A DNA stretch of 64,000 nucleotides from Batkoa obscura (GCA_030770535.1 JASVEC010000020.1:496001-560000), one strand, 5' to 3'. Shown: positions 10,815 through 22,482, counted from the first letter of the stretch. The notes: generated by a model from the sequence alone, not told the origin. A program made the numbers and translations.

Positions 10815-12263
10815 ATGATGAAAGATAATTTTAGATTTGAGAATCTTGGAAGCGAAGTAATTAAAGAAGTTTTATACCATCTCTCAGATAAGGATAAAGT
10901 CAATTTGCTCTCATGCTGTAAAGTATGGAACAAGGTGGTTATACCAATGTTATGGGAGAATACAATTGTATACTGTCGTCGTAAATATAGAAAGGATATG
11001 TATAATAGCTTCAAAAAATATGGGCATTATGTCAAATCATTGGATATTATGACACCATATAAAATACCATACAGCCAGCGATCAATTTGCACAAATAATA
11101 CCAGAATACATATGCCTTTAAATAAGTATATAGAATATAAAAATCACTTTAAAAATGCTTCATTGGTAGGCCTTTATTGTACAAATTCCATTGAAAATAT
11201 GCAAATTAATGAATATATGTATGAAAATGAAGAATATATCAGAGAAAAATTTCAGCATTTAGAACATTTAGTGCTTGACAATTCAGATGATTTAGAATAT
11301 TATTTTGAAGCACCCATCATACGATACCTTCCACCTACTATTACTTCATTAATAATTCAAAATAGTCCTTTTGCCCCATTTTTAGATTTGAGGGAGTTGG
11401 TAAATAAGTTTGACAATTTGACAATTCTCGAATTAGTTCATATTCGTGTTGACATTAGTGATTTTGATTTTTTATTAAAAAAACAACTCCCTCGTTTAAA
11501 TAAATTACATCTTGCGTTTTCATATGGAATTGATATTGAAGGGATATGTATAAACTTAGACAATTATCCAAAACTTGAAGCACTTGATATCGAAGAAGAT
11601 TCTGCATCTGGGATTAATGTAATATCAAAATTGAAAGGATTAACATTTAGGGGTGTATCGAATCTAAGAAAACTAACAATGTCTAACGTTAGTCTAGTTA
11701 AAGTAATTATAAACAAAGAAACGTTTCCAAAATTAAATCAATTAAGTTTACAATGGTGCTCTACTCTTTTATCTAAGCCTTTGTATTCCATATTTGATGT
11801 GTCTACAATTACTTTTTTAGATATATCTGTAGCCAGTTATCCAATATTTGAAATTTTTGCAATTATTCATTCAAACCCACCAGAAAAAGAGTATCGATTA
11901 TTTTTAATAAAAGAAATATACCCAAAGCATGCTACAAATTTATTAACATTAAGAGTTCAAAATTTAGTTTTGGGATATCACTTTTTCAACTTTTTATTTA
12001 CTCTATGTCCTAATTTATATAATCTTGAGATAGCAATTTGTTCTTTTGAAAATGATATACCATTTTCAAAGCATCCGGTTGTAAGAGAATCAACTTTAAC
12101 TAATGTAACATTTACTAATATTGAATCCCCAAATACAGATGCTTTTATTAATTTTATTTTATTTTATTTTAAAAATATAAGCTCTTTTAAACTTGTAAAT
12201 TGTAGCGATTTGTTTCCAAAATACAAGCATGACCCTAGATTTTGTTTTTATAAAAGTCGTTAA
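10815..12263 (+). CDS. F-box/LRR protein, family member A
   Basis: An intron-free 482-residue protein. An F-box lies at about residues 6-50 (FENLGSEVIKEVLYHLSDKD, then NLLSCCKVWNKVV and P-M-L-W). Irregular leucine-rich repeats fill about 140-430, typified by F-P-K-L-N-Q-L-S-L and L-Y-N-L-E-I-A-I-C. F-box proteins dock on Skp1 in SCF ubiquitin ligases and select substrates through the LRRs. This member is longer than its neighbours by an insertion of about 12 residues before LIKEIYPK. Two Met codons in a row (10815, 10818) leave the start uncertain by one residue. The C-terminal segment (FKNISSF...FPKYKHDPRF) is shared across the family. The substrate is unknown. Confidence 0.85.
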   Translation: MMKDNFRFENLGSEVIKEVLYHLSDKDKVNLLSCCKVWNKVVIPMLWENTIVYCRRKYRKDMYNSFKKYGHYVKSLDIMTPYKIPYSQRSICTNNTRIHMPLNKYIEYKNHFKNASLVGLYCTNSIENMQINEYMYENEEYIREKFQHLEHLVLDNSDDLEYYFEAPIIRYLPPTITSLIIQNSPFAPFLDLRELVNKFDNLTILELVHIRVDISDFDFLLKKQLPRLNKLHLAFSYGIDIEGICINLDNYPKLEALDIEEDSASGINVISKLKGLTFRGVSNLRKLTMSNVSLVKVIINKETFPKLNQLSLQWCSTLLSKPLYSIFDVSTITFLDISVASYPIFEIFAIIHSNPPEKEYRLFLIKEIYPKHATNLLTLRVQNLVLGYHFFNFLFTLCPNLYNLEIAICSFENDIPFSKHPVVRESTLTNVTFTNIESPNTDAFINFILFYFKNISSFKLVNCSDLFPKYKHDPRFCFYKSR

Positions 12264-12862
12264 TTTGTATCACGAGATAACCATATCCCATACTCTATAT
12301 CATATTAACAACAAAGATCTATAGCTTATCAAGTAAATGAAACGGTATTGACGCAAAATTATTTTTTCCTATTATTTAAAAAATTATCATCATATTACAC
12401 TTTGGTATAATTTGTCAAAACTCTGGTAATATTTTAATATAGTTCACATAAAATTTTATTTACAATTAGTTTTACTAGCTAGTGAAATACAATAGATTAA
12501 TTTAAATATTGCTAATCTCTACAATAAAATAGACATACAAGTGATGCGATATGACCATAATGATTCGTAGTAAAGGTTGTGAAGCAGCTACTTTGTAATA
12601 ATTTCAATCTCTTAAACTCAATTAAACTTTCATGTAGACAGCATCTAAATAGGTGAATCTTTCATATTATCAATAATAATTACTAAATTATAGCCTATAT
12701 TATTAAGTTTTAGTTTAAATATAAAAATGTTTTTTATTTTGTCTATTTTTTATATAACGTAAAATTTAAAGTCATTAATTAAGCACTGAACAATAAATAA
12801 AATGTATTCATATTATACATTTTAATTCAAAAATAAAAAACAAAATTATAAAATATAAGGGT
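12264..12862. other. Intergenic between convergent F-box genes
   Basis: About 600 bp with no recognisable gene, repeat copy or RNA. It contains the 3' regions of both F-box genes. Confidence 0.4.
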
Positions 12863-14230
12863 TTAAACATATTTATTAAAAATCGAACTATATTCATCCA
12901 TATATTTCTCTAGATAGTCACCTGTATTTGTGATGTGAAATGATTTTAGATTTTTATAATGCTTTAAAATATACTCAATGAAAATTTCGGAATTTAAATC
13001 ATAGTAATTATAAAACATTACATTAGTTAGGCCATGGTTCAATGTCAACTCATTTTTACTAACTATTGGTGATGGTCCAAAGTCAAAATCACAGTCTGAT
13101 ATCTCAAGGTTATGTAATTTAGGACATAGAGTATACAAGAAAGTAAAAAAATCATTTCCTAAAGTAAAGCTTGTAATAGACAATTTTATCAAATTACAAC
13201 TCTTTTTTGGATAAACCTCTTTAATTAAAAATGAAGGATTATTGTATATCATTAAGTTTAAACTTGTGACCGTTGGCATGTTAAATATCGAATGTAGATG
13301 TTTAGTTGAGAGATTATAACAATATTCTATTCTTATTTGATTTAATTTTGGGAATATTCCATCATTTATGACTGTTTTGGATAATTTGACGTCATTCAAT
13401 ATTAATTCTCTTAAATTAGACACCCCGTTGAATACTAATGTAGTATACCTATGATAATATAATACTTTAAGTTTTGGATAATTGCCTAAATTTATGATTA
13501 CTTCGTCTAGATTATCTACCTCTACATATTGGATATGTAACCTTTTTAATTGTGGAAATTCCTTATTCAATAAATAATCGAACTCTTCTGGTTTAATATA
13601 AATACCAATCAATTCAAGCACCTTTAAATTGTCGAATTTATTTAACAAATCCTGAAAATATGGTACTTCATTATCATAATTGTATTTGACTATTAACGAT
13701 GTAATTGTTGATGGCAAATATGGTATTATTGTTGTTTTAAAATAATTATCCAAATTGTCAAGTTCTAGATACTGTAAGTTTTGAAAGATCTCTTTGATAT
13801 TAATTTCATGTGCAAATATGTATTCTTCAGTTGTCATATCATCAATGAAGGTTGTGTAAGTAAGTCCTGTCAGAGGAATATTTTTTAAGTGGTTCCTTTT
13901 TTTTAAATATTTACCTAAATATATGTACAATTTGGTGCTATTTGGGTATACTGAGAAATGCACCGGTAGATTCGAGTATGACCTAAGATCCAAGGTTTTT
14001 ATGTAATGGCCATATTTTTTGTAAGCTTCTTTCACTTTTCTATTATCATTATAGTATGAACTTGGGGTTATGTCTCCCCATAGTATGGGCGTTATCGCTT
14101 TATTCCATTCTTTACAGCAAATAAGCAAGTTAAATTTATCCTTATCTGTGAGATGATATAAAACCTCTTTTATCATCTTCCTTTCCAAGTTCTCAAATTT
14201 AAACGAATTCCTCATATTGGACCTAGTCAA
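12863..14230 (-). CDS. F-box/LRR protein, family member B
   Basis: A 455-residue intron-free protein. The F-box is at about residues 10-58 (FENLERKMIKEVLYHLTDKD, then NLLICCKEWNKAI and P-I-L-W-G-D). LRR-like repeats carry the family signatures FPQLKRLHI, FPKLNQIRI, LHSIFNMPTVTSLNL and LCPKLHNLEIS. It is probably an SCF substrate receptor. The first Met (14230) gives MTRSNMRNSF and a second Met at residue 6 is an alternative. It is divergent from member C, with about 660 bp between start codons, so the two may share a promoter region. The substrate is unknown. Confidence 0.85.
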   Translation of the reverse strand: MTRSNMRNSFKFENLERKMIKEVLYHLTDKDKFNLLICCKEWNKAITPILWGDITPSSYYNDNRKVKEAYKKYGHYIKTLDLRSYSNLPVHFSVYPNSTKLYIYLGKYLKKRNHLKNIPLTGLTYTTFIDDMTTEEYIFAHEINIKEIFQNLQYLELDNLDNYFKTTIIPYLPSTITSLIVKYNYDNEVPYFQDLLNKFDNLKVLELIGIYIKPEEFDYLLNKEFPQLKRLHIQYVEVDNLDEVIINLGNYPKLKVLYYHRYTTLVFNGVSNLRELILNDVKLSKTVINDGIFPKLNQIRIEYCYNLSTKHLHSIFNMPTVTSLNLMIYNNPSFLIKEVYPKKSCNLIKLSITSFTLGNDFFTFLYTLCPKLHNLEISDCDFDFGPSPIVSKNELTLNHGLTNVMFYNYYDLNSEIFIEYILKHYKNLKSFHITNTGDYLEKYMDEYSSIFNKYV

Positions 14231-14887
14231 AGTAAAAAAAATAAAGAAATAAAATGTTATGTTTCTTTATATACTCAATGATGTTTCATTATGCGTAAGG
14301 TGATGTATAAAATATGCATAAATTAATTTAATAAGATTGCTCCATGAAAATTTCGCAGCTGGTTTAGCATGAAGTCATATCTAATTATAATTTTATGTAA
14401 TCAATTGAGGGTAAAATTTATAGTCACTAAAATTTTTGCATGGCAAAAAAATTAATAGGGCTAAAAAATGATGCTCATTAACTTTGATCTCATTATCAAA
14501 TTCATAGTTTTGGAACAAAGTCTGGTACGCAAAAAGCTACTATCAACAATAACAATAAATTAGCTTTATATGTTTACCATTATATAATCTAAATCTATTG
14601 AAATTCTTCCTCTCAAAGTATTCTTGTAAACACTATAAGAAAGCTTCCAAAAGAGATCTAAACTCTGACAATTTTAAACAATTTAAATTTATTATTAAAG
14701 TATATTCAAAGTAAATTAATAAAAGTTGCTTAGAATAAATATTCCAAAAAACTTAAATTTAGCATAACATTATAACATAACAATATATCAGATATTTAAT
14801 TGGACTTTAATATAAAAAGCCATATATTAATTAAATGCAATCTAAAAATAGTTCTTTTTAATTATTTTAGTTTTTTTAATTCAAATA
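14231..14887. other. Shared upstream region of two divergent F-box genes
   Basis: About 660 bp, strongly A+T-rich. I see no copy of the short element and no gene. It would hold both promoters. Confidence 0.4.
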
Positions 14888-16225
14888 ATGATGGGCAATA
14901 GCTTTAGACTTGAGTGTTTGGAAATAAGTATGATTAAAGATGTACTATATCATCTCACAGATAAGGACAAAATTAACTTACTTTTATGCTGTAGAGTATG
15001 GAATAAAATAATATTACCTATATTATGGGAAGACATCGTTTCAGATCACCATCACAGGTATAACGAAGAAATGAGGAAAGCTTTTGAAAAATATGGTCAT
15101 TATATCAAGCATTTAGATTTCATAAAGTTTCCAAAACTGCCAATTCATCCCTTGATGTATCCAAATAGTAGAAAACTTTTTTTACCTCTTGAAAATTATC
15201 TAAAACATATAGAACATTTTAAAAATATCCCATTAATAGGCCTTTCTTATACAAACTTTGCTGATGATATGACAATCGAAAAATACATTTCTGCTAATAA
15301 AATATGTATAAAGAAAATATTTCAAGATTTAAGACATATAATAGTTTTGACTCCAAACAAGTATTTTACAAAGTCAATAGTACCTTGTTTACCATCAACC
15401 GTTACTTCTCTACTAGTTGGATTTCATACTTACGATAAATCTTCATGTCTTAACTTTCTATTAGATAATTTTAATAACTTAAGAAGTCTTAGGCTGGTTT
15501 CTCTCCATATCAAATTAAGCGATTTTAATCTTCTACTAAACAGGGAGTTTCCCCAATTAAATCATCTACATATCGAATTCATATATATAGATGCTTCAAA
15601 TGGGTTATCTATAAATTTATACAATTACCCAAAACTCAAGACACTTTATTATAGGGAAAACTTCACATTGATATTTAGTGGAGTATCACATTTGAAAAAA
15701 TTAACATTAAATGACACTAATCTATCCAAAACAATAGTAAATAATGAAGTGTTCCCAAAGTTAAATCAATTAACCTTAGGGTTTTGTGATTCTATTTCGT
15801 CCAAGTGTTTATATTCAATATTTGATATGTCAACAATCACTTATTTAGATTTAACGATAGAAAATTACTTAATATTTCTGGTTAAAGAAATTTATCCAAA
15901 AAAGAATAATATAATAACATTGAAAGTCCGTGGCTTAACTCTAGGGAAAGATTTTATTGATTTTTTGTATATGTTGTGTCTTAATTTGCAAAATCTTGAG
16001 ATAGTAAATTGTTGCTTTGATATTAGTATACCTTTTTCAAATCATAAAATGATAAAGGATACTAATTTACAAAATGTCACATTCAAATATATTGTATGTT
16101 CCAACTTAAAAAAATTCATAGACCATATTTTAATCTATTTCAAAAACATAAAATCACTTAATTGTATAAGTTTAAAAGACACAAATTTTTATGCAGAGTA
16201 TAAAACTGAACCTGACTTCTTGTGA
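14888..16225 (+). CDS. F-box/LRR protein, family member C
   Basis: A 445-residue intron-free protein. The F-box is at about residues 5-52 (LECLEISMIKDVLYHLTDKD, then NLLLCCRVWNKII and P-I-L-W-E-D). The LRR body has YPNSRKLFLPLENYL, FPKLNQLTLGFC, LYSIFDMSTITYLDL and FSNHKMIKDTNLQNVTF, each matching a segment of the other members. The C-terminal tail (YFKNIKSLN...EYKTEPDF) is the family tail. It is a presumed SCF ubiquitin-ligase adaptor of unknown target. An in-frame Met-Met pair begins the frame. Confidence 0.85.
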   Translation: MMGNSFRLECLEISMIKDVLYHLTDKDKINLLLCCRVWNKIILPILWEDIVSDHHHRYNEEMRKAFEKYGHYIKHLDFIKFPKLPIHPLMYPNSRKLFLPLENYLKHIEHFKNIPLIGLSYTNFADDMTIEKYISANKICIKKIFQDLRHIIVLTPNKYFTKSIVPCLPSTVTSLLVGFHTYDKSSCLNFLLDNFNNLRSLRLVSLHIKLSDFNLLLNREFPQLNHLHIEFIYIDASNGLSINLYNYPKLKTLYYRENFTLIFSGVSHLKKLTLNDTNLSKTIVNNEVFPKLNQLTLGFCDSISSKCLYSIFDMSTITYLDLTIENYLIFLVKEIYPKKNNIITLKVRGLTLGKDFIDFLYMLCLNLQNLEIVNCCFDISIPFSNHKMIKDTNLQNVTFKYIVCSNLKKFIDHILIYFKNIKSLNCISLKDTNFYAEYKTEPDFL

Positions 16226-17049
16226 GCAATTATCTGTATTAGAATTTTTATAACTCAGTATTGTAGAATGTTAAGGGATTCCAATTGATTGTGTATTTGA
16301 TATAAAAATAAATTTAGTTTTAATTTGTTTTAAATTTAACATATACCTATCTTATTAGTTTATTTCAAATTGACGTTTTTAGATATTTCAATTATTGTTA
16401 TTTGTTATTTCATAAATAAACTACTTTTGAAAAATATTTATTTAAAGTTTAGACTATAAAGCAATTTATGATATCAATTTTTTTCGAATATCTAAATTAA
16501 AATTTAAACTAAAGTTATAATATAAAAAACGTTTGAATTTTCGTAACTGAAGATATAGTCTTTTCTTCTAACCTCTGTATTACCTAATGTAGCTCATAGC
16601 AGCTTATATTTTACTCCTAATAGTCCCTATTTTTATCCTCCTTGAATGCAAAAATCCCTAGACAAAACCTGGAACCTTTTTATTAATCTCTTTTGAAAAA
16701 GCAGAATTACATTAGATAAAATTCCATGCATGTTTTTGTAATTGTTATGACTATACTGCACTGTACTAAATGCTAACTTCGAACTCTCTTTGTTTTGATA
16801 GATAAAATTCTTGTAGTTATTCAGTCACTCAAAAGGGTAAAGCATTGGCGTCCATAGTGTTTTTGAGATATTAGATAAAACAGCTTTTGTTAAAAACTAT
16901 TGCTGTATGGCTTTCACTATTATCAAATATGATTATCGTTCTATAAAACATAAATTACAATAAGTTACCAATGATTTGAATTCAATATATAAAATTAAAA
17001 AATTAAAAAATTAAAAAAGAATAAAAGATCATATTTTACTAAAAATTAT
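16226..17049. other. Intergenic with short AAAATT tandem run
   Basis: No gene seen. A small tandem of AAAAATT units lies at about 16990-17015. Confidence 0.4.
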
Positions 17050-18025
17050 GTAATATTTCTCCATATACCGCTAGATAACCATCCGGATGTGAAACTTCAA
17101 ATGACCCTGTATTTCAATAATGCTTTGAAACATAGTCAATCAAAATACTTGAATTCAAACTGTGTTAGTTTTAAATGCAGTGTTAGTTATAGTATGAGTT
17201 GATGGCATTTCTCCTCTACTAATCAAAAATGATGGATCAATATTAAATTATAGCCTGATACTTTGGTTTTCTGTGAACTAGAACATGAAGTATATATAAA
17301 ACTAAGAAAATCGCTTCTTAGAGTGAAATGTTCAGTATCTAGAATTATCATAATACTACTCTTTTTTGGATGAAGCTCTCTAATTAGAAGTGAAAAGTTA
17401 TGATATATTGATAATCTCAAACAGGTAATTGTTGATATATTAAGTATTGGATACAGACACTTAGTTGATACATTAAAGGAGTATTTTAACTCTAATTTAT
17501 TTAATTTCAGAAATGTCTTTTTGTTTATAATTTGACTACTTAAAGTGTAATTAAATAACTTTAATTTCTTTAAGTTTGATGTTCTAATAAATTACACTAC
17601 TGAATAATCCTAAATATGAAGTGCTTTAATCTCTAAACAACTTCCTAACTTTATATATATCTTCCAGTTTACTTATACTCAAACGCTGAATACGAAGTCT
17701 TTTTAATTGTGGAAACCGTTTATTTAACATAAAGTTAAATCCTTCCAGCTCAAGGTCAATGTTGTCTAGTTCAAGTACTTTTAGATTATCAAATCTATTT
17801 ATCAAGCTTTCAAAAAATGGCATCTAATTATCGTCAATACATTTTAACAGCAACGATGTAACAGTTGATAATAAATAAGGTCTTGTTGATATTACAAAAT
17901 AATTATCTATGTAATCTAGGTTTAAATAATTAAATCTCAAAATATTTTTTATTAACTTGATTTTTGAATACATATTTCACAACTGACATAGAACAAACAA
18001 ACATTGTATAGCAAAGGCCCACTAA
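17050..18025 (-). pseudogene. F-box/LRR pseudogene D, lacking the F-box
   Basis: Minus-strand pieces match the LRR body of the family in the right order. They include N-C-L-F-Y-V-S near 17990-18020, R-F-D-N-L-K-V-L-E-L-D (about 17760-17800), F-P-Q-L-K-R-L-R-I (about 17700) and L-L-I-R-E-L-H-P-K-K-S-S (about 17355-17390). Several stops and shifts break it. The N-terminal F-box is missing. The homology ends about 35 bp before a short inverted-repeat element at 18061, so element activity may have removed the 5' end (inference). Confidence 0.8.
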
Positions 18026-18060
18026 TAGAATATCTTGCAGTTGATATATATTTTTTAAAT

Positions 18061-18164
18061 ATATGAGGATTTTTTTTTTGGTTTCATTACTTTTTCCATT
18101 TTTTGAGCGTTATTTGAGCGGAAAGATTGTTAATAAAATTAAACAAAAAAATACATCCCCATAT
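18061..18164 (+). mobile_element. Short GGGGATG inverted-repeat element (MITE-like)
   Basis: Starts ATATGAGGAT and ends ACATCCCCATAT. The body has the family blocks GGTTTCATTACTTTTTCC, GTTATTTGAGCGGAAAG and TTAATAAAATTAAAC. ATAT occurs on both sides. Confidence 0.8.
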
Positions 18165-18193
18165 TATTGTTGTAGATTTATTTTTTAAACCTG

Positions 18194-18303
18194 ATATGGG
18201 AGTATTTTTTTGGGTTCATCTTCACTTTTTCCACCTTTTAAGCGCTATTTGGAATGGAAAATTTGTTAGTAAAATTCTTAAACACAAAAATACATTCCCA
18301 TAT
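18194..18303 (+). mobile_element. Short GGGGATG inverted-repeat element (MITE-like)
   Basis: Starts ATATGGGAGTAT and ends ACATTCCCATAT, in the same orientation as the copy 29 bp to the left. The body blocks are intact: TTCACTTTTTCC, AAGCGCTATTT and GTTAGTAAAATTCTTAAAC. Confidence 0.85.
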
Positions 18304-18583
18304 CAAAGTAATTGAATATATTTTTTAAGTCAACAGTAAAAATTGAAATAATAATTAGTTGAGTCCAATGCTGTATCAATTTTGATTAAAAGTCACTAAT
18401 TAATATAAATATCCTGTAATCAAGAGTATAATAACTTATGATATTAGAAGATGATAGAGGATATGAAATAAATATCAATATTATAAATCAAAGAAAACAG
18501 ATTTCTTTGTATTTAAAATTAACTCTTAAGACTTAATCAAATTCAATTAACTAATCAGATTAAAAACTTGTATTATTATAACA

Positions 18584-18631
<48 letters not shown>

Positions 18632-18976
18632 TGTTATTTAATAGTAAATCAAATTAATAGCATGATTGCTTATTAAACCAAGGAGAGAAAATGAGATATT
18701 AAAAAAAGTAACTGAAATTTTAAATTAAAATTAGCAGTAACTAAATTACAATAGCATAATTTAAGACAATTTCAACTAAATTTTAGTTAAAAGAAACGTT
18801 AAGATTGATTGATTGACTTTCGAAACTCCAAAAATAGTCAATAAAGTAAAGTTGAGAAAATAATAAAAACTCAAAAAAATTCAAAGACTATAAAAGTATA
18901 TATACAATATTAATTTCTTTTTAACAAAACTAAACTTGATTTAAAAGAAAAGTTCATTTAAAATATTTCATTACGA
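18304..18976. other. Upstream region of the SUN-family gene, with (AAT)n tract
   Basis: Contains a perfect (AAT)n microsatellite at about 18585-18631. A TATAAAAG box lies at 18889-18896, about 80 bp before the ATG at 18977. Confidence 0.55.
18889..18896 (+). promoter_or_regulatory. Probable TATA box of the SUN-family gene
   Basis: TATAAAAG followed by a second TATATA run, 80-90 bp upstream of the start codon. The position fits a fungal core promoter; the assignment is inference. Confidence 0.45.
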
Positions 18977-20281
18977 ATGCTAATATCATTACCTATTGTA
19001 TGTTTATTTATATATTTAAATCTCACTTATTCTTTAACTGATATTCCATTATCTATTAATGAAACAGATAATCGAATTATTGATTATACATCCACCAATG
19101 TTACTTTAACTAACCCTTCTCAAACTGTATTAAAAGAAGAAGAGAATGGTGATAATTGGATCGATGATGATGATGACGAGGACGATGATAATGATAATGA
19201 TAATGATAATGATAATGATGATGATAATGATAATGATGATGAAGGAGAATGGGATAGTAATGATAATAGACCACCCCATGAAAATATCGACTATCCATCA
19301 AGACCCTTATTAGAACAAATTCCAATTGATATTGATCCAGCATTGCCACCTCATGGTCATCGACCTAATAAACCTCATCAACACCAACCAAAACCTTCAC
19401 ATCAGCCCAATCAAGTTCATCAACCAAATCACCATCATGGACATCATCATCATCCCCATCGACCCCATAGAAAAGGGATTTGTTCTTTTTCTAGAATTGA
19501 AAATGAAATTGGTGTATTGAGAATTGGTAATAGATATTCAAATGATTATAGTGGATTTGCATTAAAAAGAGGGAAATTTTGCAATCGAGGAGAATATTGT
19601 CCATATGCTTGTATAGAAGGTTATTATTCATCACAATATATTATTCAACAAAAACATGATTTAAAAATAATCAAACCTGGATTATACTGTAATCGAAATT
19701 CAAAATTGGAGAAAGGTTTAAATTTACCTTTATGTTTAAAAGGTTATAATAATGTATATTTACGTAGTAATCAAAATAATTTATTATGTAAAGCAGTTTA
19801 TCCCGGGAATTTAGATACTTTAATACCAATTCCATTAGACTATAAAGTAAAATCATTAACTACAATCCCTTTCAATATAGATTATAATACATTTTCACTA
19901 TATTATTTAAATTTGCCTCAATTTAATGAAAAGTGTGAATGGGGTACTAAATATAAGCCAAATGGTAGTTATGCTCCATATATAATTAAGATAGCCGAAA
20001 AGAATGACGGATTAATTGAATTTATATTGAAATGGAATATTAAGTTTATAGAAAACAATATGAAGTCCAAATATTATCCTTATTTATTAGATATTAATGT
20101 AGCTTGTTTAAACCCCAATAATAATAATCGAGCTTATTGTAATTCAAGATTATGTACATTTACAAGAGATAGTAATAATGATTATGTTTGTAAATTATTG
20201 TTACCAAAATATTTAAAATTGGTAATTGATTTGAAATCAAATTATAATTTACTTTATGGTAAAAATAATACTTCAAATTAA
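18977..20281 (+). CDS. SUN-family secreted cell-wall protein (Sim1/Uth1/Sun4 type)
   Basis: A 434-residue secreted protein with an N-terminal signal peptide (MLISLPIVCLFIYLNLTYS). After it come an extreme Asp/Asn stretch (about residues 60-97) and a His/Pro-rich linker (about 112-165, with HHGHHHHPHRPHRK). The SUN domain starts near residue 168 (GICSFSRIENEIGVLRIG). It shows the family Cys pattern C-x5-C-x3-C (CNRGEYCPYAC) followed by GLYC, then AVYPGN, CEWGTK and the C-terminal Cys-containing block. SUN proteins, known mainly from ascomycete yeasts, act in wall remodelling and septation and are classed as glycoside hydrolase family 132. The His-rich linker is unusual and may bind metal (inference). 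The gene ends about 120 bp from the convergent VPS23 gene. Confidence 0.85.
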   Translation: MLISLPIVCLFIYLNLTYSLTDIPLSINETDNRIIDYTSTNVTLTNPSQTVLKEEENGDNWIDDDDDEDDDNDNDNDNDNDDDNDNDDEGEWDSNDNRPPHENIDYPSRPLLEQIPIDIDPALPPHGHRPNKPHQHQPKPSHQPNQVHQPNHHHGHHHHPHRPHRKGICSFSRIENEIGVLRIGNRYSNDYSGFALKRGKFCNRGEYCPYACIEGYYSSQYIIQQKHDLKIIKPGLYCNRNSKLEKGLNLPLCLKGYNNVYLRSNQNNLLCKAVYPGNLDTLIPIPLDYKVKSLTTIPFNIDYNTFSLYYLNLPQFNEKCEWGTKYKPNGSYAPYIIKIAEKNDGLIEFILKWNIKFIENNMKSKYYPYLLDINVACLNPNNNNRAYCNSRLCTFTRDSNNDYVCKLLLPKYLKLVIDLKSNYNLLYGKNNTSN

Positions 20282-20402
20282 ACTATTTTATTTTATTTTT
20301 GTTTTTGTTTGTTTTTATTTTATTAAAAAAATAGTCGAATTATTTTTATTTTATTTTATTTTATTTTTGTTTTTACTTTGTTTTATTTTACTTTATTTTA
20401 TT

Positions 20403-21999
20403 TTATGGTATAAATAACTTCTCTTTAATTTTGACTATCAACGCTCGTACCATAAATTGATCCCTTGCTAATGTTCTAACATTCTATTTTATTTATGTTT
20501 TATTAATAAAAATTATTATATCATTTATTATAATTATCTGTTATAATATATTACCTTAAAATAAACCTTTGAAGTAATTCTTTGAGAACTTAAAGCCATA
20601 GATAATTCATGATAAGTATCTTCAAATGCATTCTCCTCAGCAATTAATTGAACTAATCTAATTAAAATATTAGTATTAATGTTAATTTATTTATTTAATA
20701 AATAAGTAAATAAATAAATTATTAATTAATTATTAATATACTTACTGTTTATACAATTTATTTTTATCAAAACTTAAATTATTAATTGTAATTTCAGGTA
20801 ATTGATTTAAATAATCACAATTTTTTTCTAATATATTGATATTATTGGTTAATATTTTAATATTATCATCAGATTGTATCTAAAAAAATAAAAATAAAAA
20901 TAAAAATAAAAATTAATAAATATAATATACATTTAATAAATATAATATATATTATTTTTTCATATAATAATTTACTTACATTAATCATTTGTAATTGTCT
21001 TATTGAATCATTAATATCATAATTATTTTTATTTAATTTTTGATTATCAATTTCAATTTTATTTCTTAATTGATTATTGGCTAAATTAAACTTTTCAAAT
21101 CGATGACTTAATTTTTGATATAATTTTAATTGTAGTTGATTAATATCGCCAATCGGATTATCTAAATCCATCAAATTAAGTTGATTTTCTTTATTTATTA
21201 ATATTGATGGTGGCCTTGGCGCTTCAAATAATTTAGGACTTTGCTGACTTTCATTACTACTTCCCTATATTATTTTAATATAAAAAATTAAAGTTAATAT
21301 TATTAATTAATTTTAAAATTAAACTAAATTAAATTATCCTTTACATGTGAATTAGACCTTTCATTATTAGATATATTTTTAGCCCTGTTTTTTAAATTAC
21401 TCAAAGATATTCTAGGAGGAATAGGTGGAGGAGGTCGACTTAGTAATGGTGGATTGATAGAAAATATATTCTTCATTATATTAATTAATTGTAACAAATT
21501 ACAGTGATTAAATTTATATGGCCACTCAATTAAATAACTATGCAAAAAATAACCTTCTTGATTAACATGTTTACTAATTTGAATTTGCATATCTGCTGTT
21601 GGATTTAACATTGGTACCGGCGCTACTTTAGGATACTCTTTAGGTAGCCATATTTTGATTGGCATATGATAGACCCGTGACTCATAATTGATGGCTATAG
21701 TACCAATTAATAATACTAAATATTCCGAAACACTGGGATTTAATGCTAATTTAAGGATAAGTAATTGTTTTTCTTTTAGATGTAAAATCATTTATTAGAA
21801 TTGTATTTATTCTTACTTACTTGATAATGTAATGCTTGGTCGTAAAGTGGGATTTTTATTTATAGTTAATATAAGATGAGAATATACTGTATTATGTTCA
21901 GGATATATCTAATTTATTAATAATGTTAATTAATTATGCTTATAATCTTACTGAAGCTATCGAATTCCTTAGCCTATTTTCTTCAATTGTATGAGACAT
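20403..21999 (-). CDS. VPS23: ESCRT-I subunit Vps23/TSG101
   Basis: The ESCRT-I subunit that reads ubiquitinated cargo on endosomes for multivesicular-body sorting. I read about six exons from MSHTIEENRL at 21999. The UEV domain has YPEHNTVYSH, LLIGTIAINY, VYHMPIKIWLPKEYP, P-M-L-N-P-T and Y-L-I-E-W-P, matching TSG101 in order. A short proline-rich stretch (PPLLSRPPPPIPPR) follows, then a coiled-coil stalk (about 21170-20990). The C-terminal steadiness box reads ENAFEDTYHELSMAL...VRTLARDQFMVRAL. All three expected regions are present, though the linker is short. The stop at 20403 lies about 120 bp from the SUN-gene stop. Confidence 0.9.
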
Positions 22000-22482
22000 G
22001 ATAATAATAATGATGATAATGATAATTAGTTAAAAAATTTATAGAAATAATATGAAAAATGATTATTTTTTGTAGAAATTCAATTTGGTCATTTCCAATT
22101 TATGAATATTTTGGTGCAATTATTAAGTTTAATTATAGAAATTAAAAATGATTGGCTTAAATTATTACAAATGATGAGTTTTTAAATTAGTTCATTAGCA
22201 TTAATTGATCCCTTTTATATGGTAGAATTATAGCAATTTCAGTATGTAAATAAAATAGTACTGAGTATTATTTAAAATAAATAATAGAATATTAAAAATC
22301 AATATCAGAATAAAATTCTTTAAATATTAAAAAAGGTCAAATCTATAATAATAAATTTAATATGTTTGTTTTTTATAAAATAAAGCAAATCAAGTTAATA
22401 ATACTCTACATGACATTAAAAATGAATTAACATGGAATAACTATATTCTTCAAAAGACACAAGTATCACACCTAAAAAGTAT
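22000..22482. other. Intergenic
   Basis: VPS23 upstream region and the 3' side of the Cys-module protein. No gene or repeat copy seen. Confidence 0.4.

Noticed and set aside
19110-19349. His/Tyr-rich frame antisense to the SUN-family gene
   Set aside because: It is the reverse reading of the Asp/Asn (GAT/AAT) repeat.
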